Assembly: GCA_016181565.1 (NCBI GenBank)
Contig: JACOZA010000061.1
Location: 1-6,833 of the forward strand
From: Candidatus Sungiibacteriota bacterium
Lineage (GTDB): Bacteria > Patescibacteriota > Minisyncoccia > Sungbacterales > JACQCQ01
Reading direction: 5' to 3'
Length of the DNA stretch: 6,833 bases
Shown: positions 1 to 4,621 of the stretch, one piece after another
How the letters are laid out: each line of letters opens with the position of its first letter
Position numbering within the stretch: the stretch's first letter is position 1
Program-made: the position numbers and the translations under genes
The notes under the pieces: model-generated
What the model saw: only the letters and a program-made list of their open reading frames with translations
The model's database searches: none
What the model was told of the DNA's origin: nothing

Positions 1-422
1 GCCGCGCCCCGGAACTCGTCCGGGGCGTTGCTCGTGACGGACTTCCCCGCCACGATCTCCCGCAAGAATGAGGGCGGGAAGCCCTCCTGCCGGACGGCCG
101 CCGGCTGCTGGCCGGCGGTCTGCGACGGCGGCATGTAGACCCGCGCCGGCCGCGGATCGTACACTGTCCCGCACCCGGAAACGAAAACTGCAAACCCTAC
201 CACCGCGAGCACCCGGCCGAGAGACCGGGCCTCGATGCGGTGCCGGCGACGGGCAGCCGCCACGCGGATCTCTACCGCCGCGATGATCGCGGCTATGGAG
301 ACGGCGAGGATCGCGATCGTCGCCCAGCTAGGCGGCGCCCCTTTCATCTCCGCTCCAGCCACGAGGCCGAGCGCGAAAACGAGGCCGAGAACCCCAAGGA
401 CAAGAAGTGCTCCCGTCTTCAT
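1..422 (-). CDS. Unrecognised membrane/lipoprotein-like protein, C-terminus beyond the left edge
   Basis: This minus-strand frame is open for 140 codons from ATG at 422 to the window edge. I checked it for in-frame stops and found none. The ATG is the first start after an in-frame stop at 450-452 and has a G-rich Shine-Dalgarno (AGGGGGGG) ending about six bases before it. Visible features are a hydrophobic segment at residues 4-24, a second at 34-50 followed by an RRRHR basic patch, and a third at 70-82 ending in VSGC (81-84). VSGC resembles a lipobox, and a Pro/Gln-rich stretch follows (YMPPSQTAGQQP). It starts two bases after the stop of the 50-residue gene, so translational coupling is likely. 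Codons are very G+C-rich. The VSGC may be a true lipoprotein signal, which would imply an internal start near residue 65, or it may be chance within a third helix. I do not recognise the family. Confidence 0.55.
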   Translation of the reverse strand, partial: MKTGALLVLGVLGLVFALGLVAGAEMKGAPPSWATIAILAVSIAAIIAAVEIRVAAARRRHRIEARSLGRVLAVVGFAVFVSGCGTVYDPRPARVYMPPSQTAGQQPAAVRQEGFPPSFLREIVAGKSVTSNAPDEFRGA

Positions 423-424
423 GG

Positions 425-577
425 CTATCCCCCCCTGTGGCCCATGAGTCTAGGGCCGATCAGAAACACGACGCCACTGAGCGTGTATGCCAAGACCTCT
501 CCTGGCGGTGCTCCCCTAAACCAGAGCAATGCAGCTGTGAACAGAGAGACAACGCCTATGACATTCGTGAAATTCAT
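425..577 (-). CDS. Small two-helix membrane protein, 50 residues
   Basis: This short minus-strand frame begins with MNFTNVIGVVSLF. It has two predicted membrane segments, residues 5-20 and 27-42, joined by a short RGAPPGE turn and ending in a basic/glycine tail. The start at 577 is supported by a strong Shine-Dalgarno (GGGGAGGG, 583-590) with about six bases of spacing. The stop (425-427) lies two bases from the next start, and its last codons contain that gene's ribosome binding site. It lies about 96 nt downstream of the predicted start site of the promoter at 680-707. The hairpin-like topology is compatible with a holin-type or small regulatory membrane protein, but there is no family recognition to support either. 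Existence is inferred from the ribosome binding site, promoter and hydrophobic pattern. Confidence 0.5.
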   Translation of the reverse strand: MNFTNVIGVVSLFTAALLWFRGAPPGEVLAYTLSGVVFLIGPRLMGHRGG

Positions 578-655
578 GTGCGCCCTCCCCTTTCATGCCA
601 AATTGTTCGTGAACAGCTTCGAATCGCGCTCGGCGCCCGCCCATCGGGCGCTGGA

Positions 656-684
656 TTGGGCTTAATTCGAGATGATTCTATTAT
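656..684 (+). promoter_or_regulatory. Possible weak promoter for the DHH-like gene
   Basis: TTGGGC (656-661) and TATTAT (679-684) are separated by 17 bp. The -10 matches consensus at five of six bases and the -35 at three of six. Initiation near 691 would give a leader of about 97 nt to the ATG at 788. Its -10 lies almost exactly on the -10 of the much stronger minus-strand promoter, so the match may only reflect the symmetry of a TATA-like hexamer. Confidence 0.3.
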
Positions 685-707
685 ATCAAAGACACCCAAA
701 ATGTCAA
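680..707 (-). promoter_or_regulatory. Consensus sigma-70-type promoter, extended -10
   Basis: Reading the minus strand, TTGACA (707-702) is followed after 16 bp by TATAAT (685-680). A TGA directly before the -10 gives an extended -10 element. Both hexamers match the bacterial housekeeping consensus at six of six positions. Transcription would start near 673 and run left into the 50-residue gene at 577 and the longer frame at 422. Between the start site and that gene there is only a short GC hairpin around 630-655 and no other convincing coding sequence. Confidence 0.75.
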
Positions 708-787
708 TACCCGGCCGAATATCTGAATTTTACGGTTCAGCGCCTCTTGCAGAAGACCCAAAATTGCGCTAGGGATAAGCAGCCACC

Positions 788-1936
788 ATGAGCGACCGAG
801 CAGAATTAAAAAAGGCCATAAGTCTAATTGAGAAATCCGAAAGGGTCTTTTTGGCGTTGCGGGAATCCCCGACGATAGACGCGCTGGCAGTAGCCGCCAT
901 CATCGCTGGCCGCCTTCAGAAACGGGGAAAAGAGATTGCAGTAAGCGCGCTCCCCGCGATGCAGCCGAAATGGGAATTTTTACCGCTGGGGGCGCTCACG
1001 TCACTGCCGCCGCTCCCCCGCGACGTATTTATCACGATCAATACAATTTCCTCTCCCATCGGAGAACTCCGCTACGAAAAAGAAGAGGCAGCGCTCACCG
1101 TCATTCTTTCGCCAAAAGAGAAACCGATTAAGACTTCCGACATCAAAATCAGCCAAGGCGCAGCCAAGACCGACTGTATCGTGACAATCGGCGCCGAGGT
1201 ACTCGACCAGTTGGGGGCGCTATTTTCCAGAAACCCGCAGCTATTTTTCGAAACGCCGATTATAAATATTGACGCGTCGCCGCTGAATGATCATTTCGGC
1301 GAGGCCAATCTGGTAAACCCCAAAGTGCGAGCCGTTTCTGAAATCGGCTGGGAATTCGCCAAAGAGCTTCTGCCAAGCCCGCTGACCAGCGAAGAAGCGA
1401 CGTTAGTCCTTGCCGGGATTCTTACCAAAACCAAAAACTTTCTTGACGGGAAGGTCCTTCCCGAGACGCTAACGCTTACCGCAGAAGCTATCACTGCGGG
1501 CGGGAAACGCGATTTGGTGCTGGGAGCGACGGAAGAGGCGCGCCCGATTTCACTCCTGCAGCTCTGGGGACGAGCCGCCGTGCGCTCGCGGCTTGATATC
1601 GCGCGCTCACTTCTGATTTCAGTCATAACCGCGGAGGACTTTGCAAAAACAAAAACCGCGCCGGAAGCGCTTGGCGAAATCGTGCGCCTCTTCGAGGCGC
1701 ATTTTCACCTCCCCTCGCTTCTTATTGTTTTCTTTGAGCACCCGAAAACGAAAAAAGTGTCGGCCATTTTCCGATCTCGCGACTTTAATTTGCTAAAAGA
1801 AATCCAGCGTGTGTCCTTCGGCGAGTTCGAGCGCGGGATGGTATTCGCGCGAGCTGCATATCCATCGTTTCGCGAGGCGGAAAATCGTACCCTCCAAGAG
1901 CTTGCGCCGCTTTGGGCAAGCAGAAAAGCCGAATAA
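788..1936 (+). CDS. DHH-family (NrnA-like) protein with lost catalytic motifs, probable pseudoenzyme
   Basis: The 382-residue protein follows the DHH/NrnA fold pattern. A degenerate motif I lies at 25-32 (R25, P28, T29, D31-A32, where the family has H..PD.DA). Residues 79-86 end in INT where a ligand Asp is expected. NID-AS-PLNDHFG at 160-171 sits where family members have NIDHH..N..FG. ILTKTKNF at 211-218 sits where the family has a DTG.F-type motif. So D31, D162, N167 and F170-G171 remain, while the His and several Asp ligands are gone. The C-terminus lacks the GGGH substrate loop of DHHA1 domains. Active relatives hydrolyse oligonucleotides, cyclic dinucleotides or pAp. This copy probably binds rather than cleaves, but that is inferred. 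The frame is intact, arguing for retained function. Start: ATG at 788, with AGGGA 12 bases upstream, too far for a good ribosome binding site. The pilus ATPase gene follows after 91 bp. Confidence 0.85.
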   Translation: MSDRAELKKAISLIEKSERVFLALRESPTIDALAVAAIIAGRLQKRGKEIAVSALPAMQPKWEFLPLGALTSLPPLPRDVFITINTISSPIGELRYEKEEAALTVILSPKEKPIKTSDIKISQGAAKTDCIVTIGAEVLDQLGALFSRNPQLFFETPIINIDASPLNDHFGEANLVNPKVRAVSEIGWEFAKELLPSPLTSEEATLVLAGILTKTKNFLDGKVLPETLTLTAEAITAGGKRDLVLGATEEARPISLLQLWGRAAVRSRLDIARSLLISVITAEDFAKTKTAPEALGEIVRLFEAHFHLPSLLIVFFEHPKTKKVSAIFRSRDFNLLKEIQRVSFGEFERGMVFARAAYPSFREAENRTLQELAPLWASRKAE

Positions 1937-1973
1937 TCTTAAAAAATCCCACTCCGTAAATCTCGACAATTTG

Positions 1974-1982
1974 TGCTATAGT
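1974..1982 (+). promoter_or_regulatory. Probable extended -10 promoter of the pilus ATPase gene
   Basis: TG-T-GC-TATAGT contains TGC immediately before TATAGT (1977-1982), an extended -10 with five of six matches. No good -35 is found 16-18 bp upstream, which extended -10 promoters can tolerate. Predicted initiation near 1989 lies about 39 nt before the ATG at 2028. It falls in the 91-bp gap after the DHH-like gene, so the ATPase gene may be transcribed independently of it. Confidence 0.4.
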
Positions 1983-2027
1983 AAGAACAGAAGTTTTGTT
2001 TTTATCTTACAAAATCGCCGGGTTCGG

Positions 2028-3710
2028 ATGCTTGGCGTGACTCTCGCAAACGTGGCCATCGAATTTGAAGAAGCTAAACAATTGAAAAAGCTGGGGCAGC
2101 TGCGCAAGCGCGGCGAGGAGCAGCTCGTGAAGGCGCTCGCCGATCGATTAAACTTGCCCTATCTTGATTTGACCGCCGTTCCTATCTTCACCGACGCCCT
2201 GAAGTTGATCCCCGAAGAGGTCTCGCATAAGGCCGAAATCGCGGCTGTGCAGCGGGTGGGCAAGCGGCTCCAAGTGGTCACGCGAAATCCCGAGCGCTCC
2301 GAAGCGGCTGCGGAAATAGAGCGGCTGCGCGGCGCGGGGTACAATCTTCAGTTGTTTTTGGTTTCTTCGAGATCGCTCAAAAAAGCCTGGGACATCTACA
2401 AAGAAATTCCCAAGGAGCTTGGCGCCATTACGCGTCAGATTGACGTATCGGCCGAGCGCCTGGAGTCTTTCCGAACCGAAATTACCTCAACTGAAATCTT
2501 GAAAGCCAAGGTTGAATCCATGTCGGGCGCCACAACTTCGGATCTTCTGGAGTTAATCATTGCGGGAGGACTCGCCACTGATGCGTCAGATATTCACTTG
2601 GAGCCGCAAGCGGAAGCGGTACGGCTCCGCTACCGACTCGACGGCATCCTTCAAGACATAGCTTTTCTGCCGCATGCCACATTTAAATTTCTGCTTTCGC
2701 GCATCAAGCTAATTTCGGAAATTAAATTAAACGTCAAACAAACCGCCCAAGACGGCCGCTTCACGATCAAGTCTCCCGGCGAGGAAATTGAAGTTCGCGT
2801 TTCGACCCTCCCCGGACCGGAAGGCGAGAATATGGTGATGCGGGTTTTAAATCCTAAGGCCATCGGGCTTTCATTGGCTGACTTAGGGATGCAGCCGTGG
2901 GTGGAAAAACAAATCGAAGCGGAATTGAAAAAACCGAACGGCATGATTATTACGACCGGCCCCACCGGCTCCGGGAAGACCACCACGCTTTATGCCTTCG
3001 TCAAGAAAGTGCACGAGCCGGGAATTAAGATCATAACGCTGGAAGATCCGATTGAATACCATCTGACGGGCATCGAGCAGACGCAAGTCGAACCGGACAA
3101 GGGATACGATTTTGCTTCAGGCCTCCGCGCCATCTTGCGCCAAGATCCGGACGTCATATTAGTCGGTGAGATCCGCGACAAAGAAACGGCCGAGACCGCT
3201 ATGCACGCCTCGCTCACCGGCCACTTGGTATTTTCCACGATGCACACGAATAATGCCGCCGGAACTATCCCCCGCCTGATTGATATGGAAGTAAAACCGA
3301 ATATCATTGCACCAGCTATTAACGTCAGCATGGCACAGCGGCTGGTGCGGCGGCTCTGCCAAAGTTGCAAAAAACTGCGGCCGGCCGCCGCCGCGGAGCT
3401 AAAAATAATCAAAGAAGAACTGGATGCCATGCCGCCAAAAGTTGCGAGACCCGATTTAGGTGTTCTCCAGATTGCCGAAGCCAAGGGGTGCGCTGACTGC
3501 CACGGCCTGGGATACAAGGGGCGGGTGGGTGTCTATGAGCTGGTGATTATTGATGACGCCATGGAGCGCTTGATCGCTAAACAGCCATCGGAAGCCGACA
3601 TTAAAGAGCTGGCCTTCAAGCAAGGCCAAATCACCATGAAGCAAGATGCGATTTTGAAAATTATTGCAGGCATTACGGATCTCGCCGAAGTGGAAAGGGT
3701 GGTCGGTTAA
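2028..3710 (+). CDS. pilB: Type IV pilus assembly / type II secretion ATPase (PilB/GspE family)
   Basis: The 560-residue cytoplasmic hexameric ATPase would power pilus polymerisation. An N-terminal MshEN/GspE-N-type region (about 20-125) carries RGEEQLVKALADRLNLPYLDL. The motor domain shows DASDIHLEP (185-193), Walker A GPTGSGKTTT (311-320), the Asp box ITLEDPIEY (336-344), Walker B with catalytic Glu DVILVGEIRD (375-384; E381), and the His box STMHTN (403-408). A zinc-type tetracysteine pair follows (C444/C447 and C488/C491), as in PilB and GspE but not PilT. Length is normal for PilB. The frame stays open upstream to 1809, but I chose ATG 2028: it lies downstream of the likely promoter and avoids overlapping the previous gene's end, and upstream residues do not look conserved. 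There is no clear Shine-Dalgarno. No pilC, pilT or pilin gene is adjacent, so the rest of the machine must lie elsewhere. PilB versus GspE cannot be decided from sequence alone. Confidence 0.92.
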   Translation: MLGVTLANVAIEFEEAKQLKKLGQLRKRGEEQLVKALADRLNLPYLDLTAVPIFTDALKLIPEEVSHKAEIAAVQRVGKRLQVVTRNPERSEAAAEIERLRGAGYNLQLFLVSSRSLKKAWDIYKEIPKELGAITRQIDVSAERLESFRTEITSTEILKAKVESMSGATTSDLLELIIAGGLATDASDIHLEPQAEAVRLRYRLDGILQDIAFLPHATFKFLLSRIKLISEIKLNVKQTAQDGRFTIKSPGEEIEVRVSTLPGPEGENMVMRVLNPKAIGLSLADLGMQPWVEKQIEAELKKPNGMIITTGPTGSGKTTTLYAFVKKVHEPGIKIITLEDPIEYHLTGIEQTQVEPDKGYDFASGLRAILRQDPDVILVGEIRDKETAETAMHASLTGHLVFSTMHTNNAAGTIPRLIDMEVKPNIIAPAINVSMAQRLVRRLCQSCKKLRPAAAAELKIIKEELDAMPPKVARPDLGVLQIAEAKGCADCHGLGYKGRVGVYELVIIDDAMERLIAKQPSEADIKELAFKQGQITMKQDAILKIIAGITDLAEVERVVG

Positions 3711-3732
3711 GCACCCTCGTTAAGAAATTCAG

Positions 3733-3780
3733 ATTGTACTAATAACACGCTATAGCGTGTTATTAGTACAATACGTTTTT
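3733..3780 (+). terminator. Perfect 40-bp palindrome with T run, probable terminator of the pilus ATPase gene
   Basis: Positions 3733-3772 form a gapless, perfect 20+20 bp inverted repeat centred between 3752 and 3753 (GCTA|TAGC). In RNA this gives a long stem of mostly A/U pairs with a minimal loop. Five T residues follow at 3776-3780. It begins 22 bp after the ATPase stop and faces a separate terminator for the opposite strand, so a transcription-ending role is likely. The absence of a loop and of a GC-rich stem is unusual for an intrinsic terminator. A protein-binding or recombination site is an alternative. Confidence 0.6.
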
Positions 3781-3821
3781 ATTTGAAACTTGGATGCGTT
3801 ATTTAGTTCTTGATGAGAATA

Positions 3822-3871
3822 TTTGAAAAAGAAAACGCCCGCGGGTCCCGATGTTCGGGGACGCGCGGGCG
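3822..3871 (-). terminator. Intrinsic terminator of the minus-strand small membrane gene
   Basis: On the minus strand a GC-rich hairpin (arms 3871-3855 and 3851-3836, loop of three bases) is followed directly by TTTTCTTTTT (3835-3826). Eight consecutive pairs close the base of the stem (CGCCCGCG with CGCGGGCG). One G/G mismatch and one bulged base interrupt the upper part. It lies 67 bp beyond the stop of the 71-residue gene, which fits simple termination of that transcript. Confidence 0.8.
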
Positions 3872-3938
3872 CCGATGGAGCGCGCATAGACTTCGTGCGC
3901 ACGGACATGCTTGGTTAGCAGAGGAATCAGAAACGGGC

Positions 3939-4154
3939 TTATAGCGATCGTCGCCGCTGAAAAATCAGAGCAAGTAGCTTCAAACAAAGTTTCGCGGACA
4001 AGACGGACCAGCTGTATAGAAAAGTTACTACAGTGAGGAAGAAAAGCACTCTCGGCGGCCGAATTTGGTAAAGCTCCTCGAAGAGCAACTCAATGAGAAG
4101 CGCCAGACCACTGCAGCAAAGAAGTACAATCGCCGACACAACCAACTTCTTCAT
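3939..4154 (-). CDS. Small two-helix membrane protein, 71 residues
   Basis: The protein begins MKKLVVSAIVLLCCSGLALL. It has a first membrane segment at residues 4-25, a short acidic/basic linker (FEELYQIRPPR), a second segment at about 36-64 and a basic RRRSL tail, so both ends may lie in the cytoplasm. The start at 4154 has a full GGAGG (4163-4167) eight bases upstream, the best ribosome binding site in the window, and a clear intrinsic terminator follows. A strong promoter lies about 470 bp upstream, with a highly structured sequence between, so it may be expressed under leader control. An internal tandem CC at residues 13-14 could suggest a processed signal peptide, but the lipobox is poor. 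I do not recognise a family. The gene call rests on ribosome binding site, terminator and hydrophobicity. Confidence 0.65.
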   Translation of the reverse strand: MKKLVVSAIVLLCCSGLALLIELLFEELYQIRPPRVLFFLTVVTFLYSWSVLSAKLCLKLLALIFQRRRSL

Positions 4155-4162
4155 GATTTCTC

Positions 4163-4180
4163 CCTCCGAGCAATGCTCGG
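4163..4180 (-). promoter_or_regulatory. Ribosome binding site partly held in a hairpin
   Basis: On the minus strand CCGAGC-ATT-GCTCGG (4180-4166) forms a perfect six-pair hairpin. The Shine-Dalgarno GGAGG of the 71-residue gene is 4167-4163, so its first two G residues are the last two bases of the stem. The arrangement could moderate translation of the gene. This is a structural reading only. Confidence 0.45.
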
Positions 4181-4275
4181 CATCGAACGTTCATTTCAAG
4201 GAACCGGTTTCTCAAATGAAGCCCAACGGGCTACCTTGAGAAACGTTCTGGGCGAAGACGGCTTTTGTCGAAACG

Positions 4276-4371
4276 CTCGACCGAGGAGTTTGCAGGGTTC
4301 GTCCCGAGCAAGGCCGAGGGACGAAAACTCCGAGGTCGGCGAGTGTAAAAATCTCGCTGGGATTTTTACAC
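4276..4371. repeat. Nested inverted repeats (two adjacent hairpins)
   Basis: The first hairpin has an apical stem TTCGTCCC (4298-4305) with GGGACGAA (4318-4325) around a 12-base loop. It continues below with GGAGTT (4285-4290) against AACTCC (4326-4331), ACC against GGT, and CTCG against CGAG (4340-4343). Directly next to it is GTGTAAAAATC (4343-4353) with GATTTTTACAC (4361-4371), a perfect 11-pair stem with a seven-base loop. Both are enclosed by an outer imperfect helix. Confidence 0.8.
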
Positions 4372-4393
4372 GCTTTCGAAAAAGTCGTCGAGC

Positions 4394-4549
4394 CACTGCC
4401 CACAAATCTTGAGGCAATATCTCCGGCTTGGGAGCGCGGAGTTTAGGAGGGTCTCGTGGTACCAGTCCAGCCGGAACCAGCCAGCCCTACAATGACTTCT
4501 CCCGGATCCCGATGGTGAATCGGGATTGCCTCAAGATTTCTGGGCAGTG
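4394..4549. repeat. Long inverted repeat enclosing 106 bp
   Basis: Arms 4394-4418 and 4525-4549 are complementary at 24 of 25 positions; the exception is C4403 opposite C4540. The interior contains ATCCCGAT-GGTGA-ATCGGGAT (4506-4526), whose last two bases are shared with the long arm. It also contains TGGT(A)CC paired with GG(A)ACCA (4457-4479). No flanking target-site duplication is visible. This makes a helix in RNA more likely than a transposon end pair, though a small non-autonomous element is not excluded. Confidence 0.85.
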
Positions 4550-4592
4550 TTCTGCTAAGATGAAAATAGTCTAAAGATTGAAAGACTTCAAC

Positions 4593-4621
4593 AGTATAAC
4601 AGACATAAAAAGGTTTGTCAA
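4593..4621 (-). promoter_or_regulatory. Strong sigma-70-type promoter, extended -10, driving the structured region
   Basis: On the minus strand TTGACA (4621-4616) is followed after 17 bp by TATACT (4598-4593), with TGT immediately before the -10. This gives a full -35, five of six at the -10 and an extended -10 element. Transcription would start near 4586 and run left through the structured sequence toward the 71-residue gene. The -35 reaches the first base of the ruvB ATG on the other strand, so divergent ruvB transcription must start in the same few dozen bases. A plus-strand TATAAC (4595-4600) overlaps this -10, but no matching -35 is seen. Confidence 0.75.

Larger units (their letters stand above)
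4185..4586 (-). ncRNA. Large structured RNA or structured leader of unknown family
   Basis: The sequence holds no convincing gene but many strong inverted repeats. These are a 24-of-25 pair helix (4394-4418 with 4525-4549), an eight-pair hairpin (4506-4526), a mismatched hairpin (4457-4479), a perfect 11-pair hairpin (4343-4353 with 4361-4371) and a nested hairpin domain (4276-4343). An imperfect helix of about 18 pairs (4257-4276 with 4371-4389) encloses the last two, and a two-stem hairpin lies at 4207-4244. The minus strand is favoured because the promoter at 4593-4621 points into it. Nothing U-tract-like ends it before the 71-residue gene, so it may be that gene's leader of about 430 nt. 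I see no RNase P, tmRNA or SRP consensus. The rod-like 156-nt domain at 4394-4549 could be 6S-like in shape, but I cannot show that. The strand and RNA nature are inferred. Confidence 0.5.

Noticed and set aside
516..644. Minus-strand 42-residue frame starting ATG at 644
   Set aside because: No Shine-Dalgarno, and it overlaps the 50-residue gene in another frame, which has a strong ribosome binding site.
240..772. Plus-strand open frames of 70-141 codons across 68-772
   Set aside because: They have no ribosome binding sites, encode Arg/Pro/Ala-rich low-complexity protein typical of GC-rich antisense frames, and oppose better-supported minus-strand genes with a promoter.
782..791. GCCACCATG before the DHH-like gene looks like a eukaryotic Kozak sequence
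   Set aside because: All neighbours are bacterial, and the match is short and without meaning in this context.
1809..2027. Extension of the pilus ATPase frame upstream to 1809
   Set aside because: It would overlap the DHH-like gene by 128 bases, crosses the likely promoter, and adds residues unlike the family N-terminus.
3799..3987. Minus-strand 62-residue frame after the 71-residue gene
   Set aside because: It overlaps the end of the better-supported gene and runs through the terminator hairpin at 3836-3871.
4298..4325. GAGCAAGGCC in a loop resembles a conserved RNase P RNA segment
   Set aside because: No GAGGAAAGUCC-like or ACAGAA-like conserved regions occur on either strand, so this is a short chance match.
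4196..4417. Frames of 63-115 codons on both strands inside the structured region
   Set aside because: They have no usable ribosome binding site and no recognisable pattern, and they cross the inverted repeats, which explain the sequence better.
4461..4490. Plus-strand GCCGGAACCAGCCAGCC resembles the SRP RNA core around its GGAA tetraloop
   Set aside because: In SRP RNA the tetraloop is closed by CC-GGAA-GG; here CC is followed by CC, so the stem cannot form, and the remaining conserved loop bases do not line up.
4394..4549. Long inverted repeat as ends of a small transposable element
   Set aside because: No target-site duplication flanks it, and it sits among several other hairpins, so an RNA structure is the simpler reading. 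A genome-wide copy search would settle it.
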